64,000 bases of DNA from Anolis sagrei (GCF_037176765.1 NC_090022.1:182307117-182371116), one strand, 5' to 3'; counted from the first letter of the stretch, positions 33,434 through 46,467 are shown. The notes: a model not told the origin generated them from the letters alone. A program made the numbers and translations.

Positions 33434-35212
33434 GAGCCGTAGCAAACTACAGGAAGCGAGAGCGAGCTTGTGCTAGAGCTGGCTCCAAAGCCCCGCCTTT
33501 TTCCCCCCGAGGCTATGAGCCAGTTTTGCTAGCGAAACAATTCTGCATGAAGCAGCAGCAAACTACGATCCATGCGAAGCCATGTCATTGTGTTCTTTCC
33601 TTTGAGTAGGGATGGTGTCAGATCAGAAAAGAATGGGCGATTGTGAAGATAAAACGGATTATGCAGTGTGTGTTGGGGGGGGGGGGGTAATTGATTTTGT
33701 AATTTGGGAGTTGTAGTTGCTAGGATTTATAGTTCACCTACAATCAAAGAGCATACTGAACTCCACCAACAATGGAGTTGGGGGGATGGATCTTTGGGGG
33801 GGGGGGAAACCATGACATTTGGGAGTTGCAGTTTCTGGGATTTATAGTTCACCTACAATCAAAGAGCATTCTGAACCCCACCAACGATGGAGTCTTGGGG
33901 GAAAAAAAACCATGACATTTGGGAGTTGCAGTTTCTGGGATTTATAGTTCACCTACAATCAAAGAGCATTCTGAACCCCACCAACGATGGAGTCTTGGGG
34001 GAAAAAAACCATGACATTTGGGAGTTGCAGTTTCTGGGATTTATAGTTCACCTACAATCAAAGAGCATTCTGAACCCCACCAACGATGGAGTCTTGGGGG
34101 AAAAAAACCATGACATTTGGGAGTTGCAGTTTCTGGGATTTATAGTTCACCTACAATCAAAGAGCATTCTGAACCCCACCAACGATGGAGTCTTGGGGGA
34201 AAAAAACCATGACATTTGGGAGTTGCAGTTTCTGGGATTTATAGTTCACCTACAATCAAAGAGCATTCTGAACCCCACCAACGATGGAGTCTTGGGGGAA
34301 AAAAACCATGACATTTGGGAGTTGCAGTTTCTGGGATTTATAGCTCACCTACAATCAAAGAGCATTCTGAACCCCACCAACGATGGAGTCTTGGGGGGAA
34401 AAAACTATGACATTTGGGAGTTGCAGTTTCTGGGATTTATAGTTCACCTACAATCAAAGAGCATTCTGAACCCCACCAACGATGGAGTCTTGGGGGGGAA
34501 AAACCATGACATTTGGGAGTTGCAGTTTCTGGGATTTATAGTTCACCTACAATCAAAGAGCATTCTGAACTCCACCAACGATGGAGTTTGGGGGGGGGGG
34601 GAATGACATTTGGGAGTTGCAGTTTCTGGGATTTATAGTTCACCTACAATCAAAGAGCATTCTGAACCCCACCAACGATGGAGTCTTGGGGGGAAAAAAC
34701 CATGACATTTGGGAGTTGCAGTTTCTGGGATTTATAGTTCACCTACAATCAAAGAGCATTCTGAACTCCACCAACGATGGAGTTTGGGGGGGGGGGGGGA
34801 ATGACATTTGGGAGTTGCAGTTACTGGGATTTATAGTTCACCTGCAATCAAAGCATGGCTAGTTTTCAGCTTGGAGGGGCCAGCCGAAAACTATACAACA
34901 TTTATACTATTTTATTTTTAATTTGGAATCTATTAGTCATGTAATTTACTTACATCTATATAATTCAATAATTTCTTTCTCAACTTTCTGGTCGTTCACA
35001 CAGTCATCCATCTTTAATCCTCTCTCTATTGCTAGAGAGACTGCTCTACCAGTTGAATCCAGCCAACTGAGAGAGTATGCTGGCAATGCAGCCCTAGCAA
35101 AGGAAAAACCACTCTGGCAGGGAGAAAGGGGCGGAGAGAGAGGCGCAGTCTCATGACGTCAGGGCCATGCTAGCACAGTTTGCTCCAGCAGGAGGCTAGT
35201 TTGCTACGGGCC
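33434..35212. mobile_element. TTA-flanked element with inverted ends, possibly PIF/Harbinger-like
   Basis: Ends GAGCCGTAGCAAACTAC and (reverse) GGCCCGTAGCAAACTAG match at 14 of 17 positions and are flanked by TTA (33431-33433 and 35213-35215), as in PIF/Harbinger. GC-rich sub-terminal blocks, one with a full CRE TGACGTCA (35154-35161), enclose the minisatellite at 33696-34852. No transposase. The class is an inference from ends and flanks only. Confidence 0.6.
33696..34852 (+). repeat. Minisatellite, about 12 units of 99 bp
   Basis: Successive CATGACATTT landmarks lie at 33811, 33911, 34010, 34109, 34208, 34307, 34406, 34505, 34602, 34701 and 34800 (steps 100, 99 x6, 97, 99, 99), after one diverged leading unit. 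Each unit is GGGAGTTGCAGTTTCTGGGA, TTTATAGTTCACCTACAATC, AAAGAGCATTCTGAACCCC, ACCAACGATGGAG and a G/A run. The unit comes from the hAT/Helitron shared module. Neighbouring units are almost identical; length changes sit in the G/A run. Confidence 0.95.
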
Positions 35213-36895
35213 TTAAAGAACCTCTGAAGAAGACACTGTGAAAGTCAGGAAGGCCTGTTTTCTCCTTAGGGAAGGGATGGAAGATGGGTGCTATGAAAGG
35301 TTACTGAAGGAAGCAGGGCAATGGACTGACAAGCTTCAGTAAACAAAGAATGGAGAAGACATAAGACTAAGAAAAAGAGGAACCAAGAAGGAAAAAAGGC
35401 TGGGTCAAAATTATTTAAATGGTCTACAGAGAGGCAAGAAACTTTTGAGGAGTGGAGGGAACCATTTTGTTGCTCCTTAGAATGGCAGTGTCTTCACCCA
35501 CCTCCCAATATTGAGATTCCAGAGTTTGTTTGGGGGGGGGGGGGTCCAAAATGGCCACTAGTACACAGGGGCAAAGGATCAAATTGGTAAGGACACCAAT
35601 CCTCCGATACCTGGGCAACACCAAGTATATACGCTGGTATGGAGTAGACCAGGCTCAATTGTCATTATGGCAATTATGTACTTATTTTAAAGTTTTAGAG
35701 TTTCAAAGTTTTAAAGTTTTAAATCTCTCAACCCTTAGACCTGATGTATTTGTGCAGGACTGTGTCCCTCTTCTCATGAGCTGGTCGTTGACCGTAATAA
35801 AGTGAACTTGAACTACACTGGTATGATTATAAAGCTTTGGATATGTTTTGTATAAAACATAAAAAGTAAAATAATGATGAAATTTAGATTGGACTGGTAT
35901 GCCAATTCATCAGATGACTGTTAAATATTCTATAAACTCAAGGTATAGATAGCATTCTAGCTTTAATTCATTGTGTTTTAATTTTTTTGCCCCCAACTCT
36001 GCACTAATCATCAGGAGGAATCCTTGCAGAGTCGCAGAACTAGCTGGCAACTTGTAAAAACTTCAGGCGTCTCCCGATAGGAACATAAGTAGTCATGAAT
36101 GGAAAAAGACACAAAGACTGACCATGACTACATCTTACTTGCTCCAGGAAGTAGGGCGTACTCCTTTCATGTGACAAGGCTGTTTTTAGTAACTGCTGCT
36201 GTCCATTTGATCATCTTAGGTGCATCTACACAGTGCACGTTTGTCTTGCAGAAAGTACCAAAGACGCAGGCCTGAGAGATAAGTTATTGTACAACATGTT
36301 AGTGTGGAAATAATTTTCCACTTGCCCCATGCAATTTTTTTAATAAATAAATATGAACCTAAAATAGCCCATCAAGTATATTGATTTTGACCAGGTGAAT
36401 GTAGAATGTGATAAAACATGTCTCACACTGATATGATAAAGCAGAACTGAGGCACGCTGATACCTAGGTAGCAGGAAGACACTGGTATCCTCTGTGATCA
36501 GAGACTATAACTCACACAAAGCAAATTTGTTGATTCTAGAGCATGAAATTGAATTCAGCTCTTTATAGCTATTCAGGTTTCTTTACTACTTGCCTAGTTT
36601 TCTGCAACAAATAAAAATGGCTTCTAAGTAACATGACAAAGAAGCTCGTGTAAATGTTCAGGCATAGGTAATAGGTCTAGGTGGGTGTAGGCATTTAGTC
36701 TTAATTTAAAGTTTTGTGTGCAAATAATTTTTGATATGTATTTTGAGGCAGTCCTTATGAAACATACATTGTATCTGAGAAGTACTCAGACATGTACTCC
36801 AAAATAGTATGTGTAGTTTCTGATGGTTTTGCTTCCAAGCAGAAGCAATAACTGGACAAATGATTAGAAATATTATCATCATGATTTCCCTCCCT

Positions 36896-36946
36896 CCCAC
36901 CTACCTACCTACCTACCTACCTACCTACCTTCCTACCTACCTTCCC
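36896..36946 (+). repeat. (CTAC)n microsatellite
   Basis: About eight uninterrupted ACCT/CTAC units, then a CCTT variant and CTGT units to about 36955. Confidence 0.9.
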
Positions 36947-37838
36947 TGTCTGTCTGCTTTTCTTTTTCTTTCTTTTTTGCCTTCTGGCTTAAGGAATGCT
37001 TTCACTAATAATTGCACAGATTACGAACTTATTAAATTGGAATACATTAATGATCTGATGCTGAAATGTCTTGATTTTTTTTAAATTTGATATTACCATA
37101 GTTTAGTAGCAAAGAATTGTGAAATAATTACTTTTCTTGTTAGACAGAATCAAATTACACTACTAACACATTGGTAGGTAATTTAATTCTGCTGCAAGTG
37201 AGTTTTTGACTGTTATGGGTTTTTTGGTATTATTTTAATTCCCCCCCCCCCCTTTTTTTGCAAGAAAGATACATCGGTGTATACTGTAATTGCTGTTCTC
37301 TTTTGATAAACTGAAACTGGGTTCAGTGACTAACTTGGCAGATATCTGACCCAAAGGGAAATAGGCTAGGCTTATGTAAATGAATGCAGCATTTAAGGAG
37401 AAACCTTATTTTGATTTAGATGTGTCATCAAAGATCTAGACTAATTGTTTTCATTCTCACAATTCATCGTAAAGGAACAGTTGTCCAACTGTATCAACAC
37501 ATTTGTTTAAACTTTCTTCATCTGATCATAAGACATTGGAGTGAACCACGTGCTATCTAAGTGCAGTCTCTGAAAATTGAATACTTGCTTATTAAAGAAT
37601 CTATGTTTTTGGCAGTGAACATCCATAGTTTACTCAGATCTCTCTATTGGAAAGAATAGAGCCTGTAGTTGAGTTTGTCCTTTGAAAACACTGATGAATT
37701 CAGCAAAAGAGCAGATGTCACATGAGTACCCAGAAATATTGGCGCAATGCCAAAATAATGACAGAGACCCTATTTTAATTTTTTATCAAAGTCACAAAGA
37801 CATTGTGGAGGCTTCTTTGCAGTCCCATCATACAGCTG

Positions 37839-37970
37839 AGATGGGGAACATGTTGTCCTCCAGATCTTGGTGGACTACAATTCCCATCAGTCTTCACATT
37901 GACAGCACTGGCTAAGGCTGGTGAGAGCTGCAATTCAACAGCGTTTGAAGGCCCATGTCTTCCCATTCCT
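37839..37970. mobile_element. hAT-type MITE, degraded
   Basis: GATGGGGAACATGTTGTCC, GGTGGACTACAATTCCCATC and the right end GTCTTCCCATTCCTG follow a common amniote palindromic hAT MITE. Target duplication not legible. Confidence 0.6.
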
Positions 37971-40962
37971 GTTGTGCAGTGCACAAAAGTCATTTTGCAT
38001 TAAAAATGTTTGACTCAGGGTAGTAAAATTGACGTCCTATATGTGTACACCTTTCATTTTTGATATACAAATTAAAATAAAGCTCACAAAATTGCTATGT
38101 CTAGAGCATTGATACTTTATGTATTGGATTTAAAATGTTGCTTTCTGATTTGAGTGTTCTGTATGGACTTGTTTTCTAAATAAAAACAGCTGCAAATAGA
38201 GTAGAGGGAACTTGGTCCCAAATAGAGTAGGACGGAGAAGCCTGGGGAAAAGTATAGTGGTGGAGCACTGATGCACATTAAAAGCTTTCTTTCTCATGCT
38301 TTTGTGGGAGAGTTTGCTGCCTGACCGCTGCAGTATGAAGTGCATTACACAGTCATTGTAGATGTGGCCAGTGAATTCTTTGTGCTGTTTGTCCATGTTA
38401 AGGCAAAGCTCCACACTGAAGATGCTAGTGATTGGCTAGTGATCATTCATTGCTTTCAACTTCTCTTAATTGAAATCCATTGATTGCCATTGATCTTTTG
38501 TGGCAGCAGTTTATTTCTGTACCCAAGCTTTATTGCTTCTTTTAGTCTCTTTTTGATAATATCTGATAACCTGTCTATCTTTCTTGCTGCTCAAAGTATG
38601 GTGCACAGATACATGAAGGTGATGTTTCTTTTTGATTTACTTTTTTTTTTACTTTGGCAGCCCCCATTTTGAAACAAAGGTACTGTTAGCATTTCTACCC
38701 TTTTTAGATAACCTGGTGTTTTCAAAATGTTTTGGACTCCCAGCTCCAAAGCACCAGGTAGCATTGTAAAGGTGTTATGGAAATCCTATTCAAAAACATT
38801 TTAAAAAGTAGTAAAATAGAAAGTGGAAAATGGCTTTAATTTCAGAAGCAACTTTAGATATTTGAGACTGTTAGGTATAATGGAGGTTTTTTGTGCAAAC
38901 ATGTGTCAGCCTGCTGGAAAGACAAGTCTTTATTAACTAAAGAACTCAAAATTAATAAATATTTTCTATTATAGAAGATTCCTCACTTCAGAGTGTAATT
39001 TTAAACATTTGTTCATATTATGCATCACAGGATTTTTGAAACAAAATAGTACATGTAGAATGACTTGGAAAATGTAGAATGATTTGGAGAAATGGTATAA
39101 CAGTAACCGTTTTTGTATTGGAAATTTATGAAAGTTTTCAAAGTTAAAAAAGAAATGCTTTCCAGGCATTTCATTCCTTGGACTTGTAAAAATTGTCCGA
39201 ATTGCTCAGACTTTGACATTGTAGAACATGGTTTGCTGTGTGGCTGAAAATCCAACGTTTAATCCTATCCTTGGTCATGAGAAACCTCAGCTCAGTTCCT
39301 TCTTTTACCACAGAGATCTTTGTGACCTCAGAAAATTACTAAGTGGTTGATTTCTTCCGCTTCAGAGGTGCAAATGCACTATATGTAGCCTACTTTATAA
39401 CATTGAATGGTTAAAAGCACGGTACTTTGCCTATCAACTAAAACAAATTCCACTAAATTCAGTTGTGACTTAGTGGTGAGTAAGAATGTTTAAAACTGTC
39501 GCCTCTTAAACAAATCCTTAAAATGAAGGAAAGACTAGACTTGGAATGCAAGACAATAACTAGATTTGGACATGTTCTGTGGTTTTAGGCATGGTAGAGA
39601 AAGTTTTGAAATTCCTCTATGTAGTTTGTACAACTAGTCCAAGACATGTAGGTTTTGCTGGTACAAAATGAGAGATTATGTGAAGTTTCACTAGCACAGA
39701 TCATATACTCTGTTTTATAGAAGCAAGCCCGTCAGCTGTTGTATTTCACTCTGCAGATACTTAACTTTCTTTCAATTATGCAATTTAGCACTGTTTCCTT
39801 ATGTTAAAAGGATTATTAGAGGCTCTCTAGTAAGTATTTTCTTATTTGTCATTGCATTGGAGTGAAGGAGCAGCAAATGTTGAGATGTTGGGAAAGAAGT
39901 TGCTATAAGTCTCTATTGGATCTGCATTGTGTATTATTTGCTATTAGCCCAAATCAGCTGTGCTTCCATAGAATTCTGGGCTTCTTCAAAAGATGGCTAG
40001 GGGTTCTGTAAAAGGTTATGTGTGGGAAAGAATCACTTTTTAAAACTGTAGAGATAATGGCAATGCATTGGTTCACTGAGAAATTAAATAATTTTAAGGG
40101 CTCCTCCAGAATAAAAAAGCTTGACACAAAACCTGTCTTCTGTCATTTGGTTCATGCTGTGAACCTACTGTGAACATGACAGGCAATGTCATTTTTTTTG
40201 GTTGACAGTGGAATCTTTTTCCTGGGCATCCCAAGGAGTCCCTCTTTTGGTTCTGGATGTATCAGCATTCTTTTGAAGTGTTGCTATTTCATTTAGCTAG
40301 AGGCCTATAATGGTATTGAAAATTGGCATGAAACTATTTCAGACTTCATTCTTAGCCATCTACTGATTTATACCATATAGTATAAAGCTGGCTACTGATG
40401 TCTACATTATTGTTTGCTTGTCTGGCTGCCTAGTGTATGTCTATGTTGATTATCAGTACTGCGTCAATTGATACAGATAAGATTCCTAAGAATGACTTGA
40501 AAGAGTTGTGGTGTCTGAGTATCCAGCTGCAATTTTTTACATACTGGCTTAGGAGTAAGCTCTAGTGCAATAACTTGGTTGCAACACACATCTCAGATCT
40601 GTGCAAGGTAAAATATATTGCTCAATTAGAGCTAACACTAGAAGACACATTTACATGGAAGTTCCTCACCCTGAGATTAGTGCACGGTGACTTTGACTAA
40701 TGTAAATTCTACTTTCCTCTTTTTATGGTGATTATGTTTTCAGAAAATTTAAATTCTACTTGGTACTGACTGAAGCCCATTGCATTTATTGGAATAAAAT
40801 TGATTCAATTGAATTTTGTCTGAATTTCATTTTACCAAGCTTCTCTTTATATCTTTTTTAAACAAATAAACTATATTTCATTTGAAAGATAATTCATATT
40901 AAACCGCTGTAATCAAGTACATTTTTCATGAATAAAAATAATACATTTTTCCTTAATTTCAG

Positions 40963-41013
40963 GGAGAATCTATAAAATACTTCCTGGACAACTTGGACAA
41001 ACTTGGAGAACCA
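40963..41013 (+). CDS. GNA13: GNA13 coding exon 3 (residues 171-187)
   Basis: This is a 51-bp microexon of exactly 17 codons, GESIKYFLDNLDKLGEP, closing the helical domain before switch I. It is flanked by acceptor CTTAATTTCAG and consensus donor GTAAGT, both phase 0. Skipping it would keep the reading frame but delete the linker into switch I. It differs from human, as I recall it, only by Ile for Val. Confidence 0.96.
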
Positions 41014-42285
41014 GTAAGTTTACTCTTTATTTATTTATTTTTAAACACTATTGCATGGGGAAGGAAAACTTTGAACTTTTAATACTTGGAAATTTAATAG
41101 TTAACTGTTACCTCAATGCAAAGTAAATGTGAGAGAACATGACAATTTATTACTGGTTTTGATAGGGAAACTCAGTAGTGGGTTTGCTATTCTCTTTTAA
41201 AGAACTTTGGTTCTTGAAACACTTCTTTGATTTATACATGGCAAAACAGTCCTAATTACCCATTTCTCAAGAGTAACTTCTTCACTATGTTACGCCTTCC
41301 ACCCTGCCTTACATATATTAAAAAGAAACCAAAATACATAAAAGAAGGATTAAATGGTGAACTTCAGTAGTAGAAAAGCATGTTCTAAGGCAGTAGTTCC
41401 CATTCTTTTTTTTGTCCAGGGACCACTTTGACTAGGGCCCACTCTCCAACATTAGTACCAAAAGAGTTACAAATCAGTTTTTGGTCACCTTTAGATTTGG
41501 TTTAGGGTGCTGATTCAGAAAATTCCATTGGATAGACCACATCAGCTCTAGTTTCTGATACAGAACATATCATGGTCGGCTACAGGGAAGGAGTGGCAGG
41601 CAGCCGAAAGGAGCAGAAATAAAATAAAATAAAGAGGAAAGAGGCTCACGGACCAGATTTTCATCCTCGTGATCCACAGCCCACAGGTTAAGACACACTG
41701 TTCTAGAGGAACTGGAAGAAGGTGTCCCACCACAGCCCCATGTGCTCCCAAACCCAGCTCTGGAAGCTTGAAACCAACCTCTGCATTTTATTTTTCAGAG
41801 ACCTACGGGGCAGGGTAGAGAGCAATTCTGCCTTTGCACTTGGACCACTAATAATAAACAGTGATTTGAAATGTTTCTAATTCATATCTAAAATTTACAC
41901 AAGTTTTATCTCCCATGTGGGAGGGGATCCTCTGTTTTACAGCATTATTCTAGATGTCACAAGCTTGATGCCAGTTTGTTGAATAAAACAGGAGCTGAGA
42001 CTAAACAGTCCTTTTTCCTCATTCTTTTCACTTTCTGCTTTCACAATGCACACATTCTGTAAATATTTAATTCAGTGAAATGAAAGATACTTAGAAGATC
42101 AGCATTCTTTCTCATTATTTTGATTTTGATTTTATGCCTAAATTTGGTTTGAAGTTTTTAAAAACATGCTTAGATAACGAAGAATCAAGTTGTTTATATG
42201 CTAAACATGCTGAGTCAATAATTCTAAGGTTCAGTAACATGCACAGTTGATAGTATTAATAACAGTATTTTTCTTTCTTTCATAG
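41014..42285 (+). other. GNA13: GNA13 intron 3 (1.27 kb)
   Basis: The intron runs from consensus donor GTAAGT to acceptor CTTTCATAG, phase 0. Its only recognised insertion is the hAT-like element at 41391-41700; the rest looks unique. Confidence 0.9.
41391..41700 (+). mobile_element. hAT-like element in GNA13 intron 3
   Basis: 310 bp, ends CAGTAGTTCCCATTC and CAGGTTAAGACACACTG, flanks TTCTAAGG and TTCTAGAG (6 of 8). Shares its left 180 bp, reversed, with 50-257. Confidence 0.75.
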
Positions 42286-42858
42286 GACTATCTTCCTTCT
42301 CAGCAAGATATTCTATTGGCACGAAGACCTACCAAAGGGATCCATGAGTACGATTTTCAGATTAAAAATGTTCCCTTCAAGATGGTTGATGTAGGTGGCC
42401 AAAGGTCAGAGCGAAAACGTTGGTTTGAATGCTTTGACAGTGTCACTTCAATATTGTTCCTGGTTTCATCAAGTGAATTTGACCAGGTACTTATGGAGGA
42501 TCGACAAACAAATCGCCTTACAGAATCTCTGAACATTTTTGAAACAATAGTCAACAATCGGGTTTTCAGCAATGTGTCCATCATTCTTTTCCTAAACAAG
42601 ACAGACTTACTTGAGGAAAAAGTGCAAAAAGTGAGCATCAAGGACTACTTCCCAGAATTTCAAGGTGATCCCCACAACTTGACAGACGTCCAAAAATTCC
42701 TGGTGGATTGTTTTCGTACCAAACGCCGGGACCAGCAGCAGAAGCCCTTATATCACCACTTCACCACTGCTATTAATACAGAAAACATCCGCCTTGTGTT
42801 TCGTGATGTCAAGGATACCATCCTTCATGACAACCTCAAGCAGCTCATGCTACAGTAA
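42286..42858 (+). CDS. GNA13: GNA13 coding exon 4 (residues 188-377 and stop)
   Basis: The last coding exon (190 codons plus TAA) carries the rest of the Ras-like domain. It holds switch I with Arg200 (RRPTKG) and Thr203, switch [14 protein letters not shown] with the catalytic Gln226, the guanine-specificity motif NKTD at 291-294 and the C-terminal receptor-contact tail NLKQLMLQ. Every residue needed for GTP binding and hydrolysis is present, so the product should be a working GTPase. It is nearly identical to human as I recall it; changes cluster in residues 305-330 (for example [15 protein letters not shown]). Confidence 0.98.
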   Translation, partial: DYLPSQQDILLARRPTKGIHEYDFQIKNVPFKMVDVGGQRSERKRWFECFDSVTSILFLVSSSEFDQVLMEDRQTNRLTESLNIFETIVNNRVFSNVSIILFLNKTDLLEEKVQKVSIKDYFPEFQGDPHNLTDVQKFLVDCFRTKRRDQQQKPLYHHFTTAINTENIRLVFRDVKDTILHDNLKQLMLQ

Positions 42859-44049
42859 TGGGCAAAAAAGATTTTGGGTTAATAGTTTACAGCAGGAGTT
42901 GAAAAAATGGCCTATTAGACCTCATCATGTGTGGGTAAAGGCTGCTGCTGTTCAAGTTATTGCCAATTTCTCTTGAAATTCGGGCTTTACTTTTTCCACT
43001 GTAATTTTGTTTTCAATCAGTTTTAATTTCTTAACAGACTTTTTAAAGCTAACTCAAAGTTTTAACCTCTTCCATCTTTTTCAGTTTGATAAAAGCTTGT
43101 ATTCCTATAACATCTATTAATGTATAGACATGTGGTTGAAAGAATTTACTTTGGAAATTTGCTAAAGTGGTTTGGCATGTGAAATTGATAACAAGAGACC
43201 TGATACAACTTTGGACTGCTCTCCAAGCTTGGCCAACTGCTACCACCTGTGCTCTCTGGCAAACTGCTCTGCCCAACTATTAAGCTGTACTTGAAGTTTA
43301 CAATTGTGTTTATGCTTCCATGCCATTGGGGGTGCTCAGAAATGGTACCAGAAAGGAAAACAATTGTCCACTACCACTGAATATTTTAATCAAAATGGTT
43401 TCTGTATAAACGCCTGGTATTGATTGCTGATTGATAGCTCTTACAGTTTGAGAAATCTATGCTTTCATAGTTTGATGCCAAAATAGCATAAAGCACACAG
43501 CTGCTTCTAGCTTTTGAAAGCCTCTTGTCATTTTCTGTGAATAAGCCATTGTTGAACACAGCTACTTGGATTTTTTTTCTCCCACTTAGAACAGATATTG
43601 TAGTTTGGGTAATCAAGGAAGCCAAGCATGAGATTTGTTTCTGCTCAACAATCACAGTGTTTATAGATGTCAGATGCAACTTGTTAAAGTCATATGACAA
43701 CACTGAGAGAGTACACAGCTGTAGTTGACACAGTGCTGGCTATTATATTAGCAAAAAAGACAAAACTTGTTTTTAAAAATAAAAGCACTAAATGGTGTTC
43801 CAGCAATTCCATACTGCAAAAAAAAAAAAAAAAATGAAATGAAAAAGGGATGCCATGTTCCATCTTGATTGCTGCACACCTCAGTAATTTAGCCTTGCAA
43901 TCAATCACTCAGCGGAAATGAAACTGATGTCTTGACTATTTTTCATCTCAGTTTTAAGAATGCTAGTAGTACTTTGGTTTCTCAGGAATTTGTTGAAAGC
44001 CTATACATTACTGGTTACTCTTACATTGCCATATAATTCAAATTATTAA

Positions 44050-44162
44050 AGGAAAGAATCCACATTATCTGCTTTGAACTGGATTATCTGAATCTACATT
44101 TGCATATAATCCAGTTCAAAGCGGATAATCTGGATTTTATATGGCAGTATAGAAGGGCCTAA
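44050..44162. mobile_element. MITE-1-related palindrome inside the GNA13 3'UTR
   Basis: Arm TTATCTGCTTTGAACTGGAT (44066) pairs with ATCCAGTTCAAAGCGGATAA (44109), and the right edge is TAGAAGGGCC. In the mRNA this would fold as a stem of about 25 bp around a loop of about 20 bases. Confidence 0.85.
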
Positions 44163-46467
44163 GTCTTATTATACTGTGCTTTAGCAAGGACTGCTACAAA
44201 GAGATTAGCACTTATGCTTCTTTTAATACTTTACTGCCATTATATATGTGAGTGGTTAACATGATCAGAGATTAGCAGCACAACTTCCTTTTTGTTGTTG
44301 CCCAAATATACATTGCTAGGACTCTCAGATGCATAATATTTGTGGAAGGAAGTCAGTCTGCAAAATGTCTGTTATTTTGAAAACCAATTTAAATTTCTGC
44401 CTCATGTTAGATGTGGGAAACAAAGAGCTTTTGCAAATTATGTGCTTTAATAGAATAGGCTCAACATTTTTCTCAGTTCTTCAGTGGGCCTACTTCAGTG
44501 CTAGTAAATGCTAGTTAAAGCAAAAACTTTTAAACCTAAAGTGCCTGTTAATTTCTTTTTCTTGCAGTGGCCTTAACATAAATGCCAGTTTACCTGATAG
44601 TGGCCTTTGTTTAGAGAAAAGGAGCACTCCATTGCCAGAATAGTACACAGCACAAAGTTGTTCACAAGCTTTTCCATATTTTCTAGACAGTGTATACATG
44701 TCACCAGCAGATTCTTGAAGGTTATAAAGGGAAACGGAATATATGTTATAGGGGTGTGCTATTTCTCCTGCACCATCATTCTTTCAGAATCCCACAAAAT
44801 TCATACATTAGAATGAGTTTAGACTTACTATGCTCCTGTCTACAAAATAGTATGTGGATAAGGACAGTTCCTGTTTTTAATCAGATTCTCTATTGGTTTT
44901 AGCTAACAAATCAAGATATATGTAAACTCTGTATATTATGAAACAAGAATAACGGTTGAGTCAGTTTTGTAATAGGGTACAGAGCTTACTGCTAATGGGA
45001 GTAAGATGTTGCATTGTATTATAGAAAGAAAGCAATAAAAAGACATGAGCTTTGGGAATAAAATAATTTTCATATATAATCAGGGTAAAGCACATGCTGC
45101 ATGCGACACGCATGCTGTACATGCTGTTTTTTCAAAATCAAAAGCAATTGTAGAATATCCCAAATGGAAAAGGGAAGGGCAGAAAAAACTGCTTAAAACA
45201 AATGTCATATTTAATTTACATATTATGACATTGGTGTTGATACCATATATCTTTAAAGAGATTCTCAATCTCAAGAAAGCAGTATCACAGATTGTTCGCT
45301 ATTTAAAAAGATACTGTCTTGTCCTGCTATGAATCCCAATCACTGTGGTTCCAAGGCTATAGGACAACTATCTTGGAGAATATTGTGACATATTTTACAA
45401 TCATCTTGCTGCCATTCCAAGATGTTCTGGTGGTTTCTAATTGTGCAAAGACAGCTAAAAAATAATTGTCTGGCTAAGAGGAATGGCTCAATCGTCTAAA
45501 TTGACCCTATGGATATCAAAATCTATTTTTATGTAGAAATATTTTGAAAATCTTGTATTTTCAGGTGCACTTGTTTCAAATTACAGGCCTGTTTGGCCAG
45601 ATACATACTGTCTCGATCTTAAAACAGGAATGAGACTATGTCTTATTCCCAGGCTTGCCTGTGAATAGATTTCCAGTAGGAAGGAGTAACTTGAAGGATC
45701 CCCAAAAGAGGACATTTGAGTAAGGGCAGGGATTGGTAGATGGCAGAGATGCTTCATGGGCATGGTCTCTTTAAATCTTTTCTATCAATATAGATTTTAC
45801 TGTCTTACAAAATTATGTGAGGAAGTAATCTTAGGAAGCCTGGATATCAGGGCAGTGTCAACCATTTTGGTTCAAGCCACTGATTAGATTTGGATATGCT
45901 ACTCAGTTGCTCACCAGTAATCTTTTATACGCTTTTCTCTATTTGACGGTACCACAAGATAAATATTTCTAAAATTAGACCTTAAGGATACATAATATTG
46001 CAATAGTGCCATTTGCAGGTTTATGTTGTGCTTGAAAGCAGTAATTGCCACATAATTAAAACAGCTTCCCCATCTCAGAGCACCAGTCAAGAGTTTTTAT
46101 TCTATAAAGCCTTTCTCTAAAATACATATTTTGTAATAAAAAGCCCCTTATCAATCTTTTAATGAAACCAAGATTTGTAAGTTTTGTATAAATGTGGGGT
46201 GTTTTGCGGCTTTACATTTTTTTATATGTATAACTTTTATAACTTTTCCAGAGACTAAGAGAATCCTCTACTTGTAAATTTCTCCCTTGCCTTGGTTCAG
46301 TGTTGGCAATAAATTATTTCTAAAGACCTTCTTAAAGGAATTACTTTAAAATGGTTCGATTTACTAATAGATAAAGGTCTCCATTAGTTGTACATTGCTC
46401 TCTGTACATACTTTGCAGGTGTTTCAGCCATTAATATTGCCTTATGTAAAGTAAATTACTGACAACA

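Larger units (their letters stand above)
23226..40962 (+). other. GNA13: GNA13 intron 2 (about 17.7 kb)
   Basis: The intron runs from donor GTAAGA to acceptor TTTCAG at 40962, in phase 0. It holds a Penelope-like fragment, one MITE-2 copy, an L2-like LINE with nested insertions, a perfect hairpin, a TTA-flanked element carrying a long minisatellite, a CTAC microsatellite and a hAT MITE. The stretches 24540-27100, 27340-28740, 30180-32350, 32410-33430, 35220-36890 and 37980-40960 are AT-rich, and I recognise no gene, RNA or repeat in them. Confidence 0.9.

Noticed and set aside
33887-34606. A 239-codon open frame on the + strand in GNA13 intron 2
   Set aside because: It is open only because the minisatellite unit is 99 bp (33 codons) and each unit lacks a stop in that frame. 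The text is non-coding module sequence with no protein similarity.
37237-37260. C-rich run followed by a T-rich run in GNA13 intron 2
   Set aside because: A simple homopolymer pair with no wider structure.
37682-37915. Open frame of 77 codons in GNA13 intron 2
   Set aside because: It overlaps a hAT MITE and shows no domain.
13215-42858. Identity as GNA12 rather than GNA13
   Set aside because: The N-terminus MADFLPSRS, the 377-residue length and the C-terminus LKQLMLQ fit GNA13.
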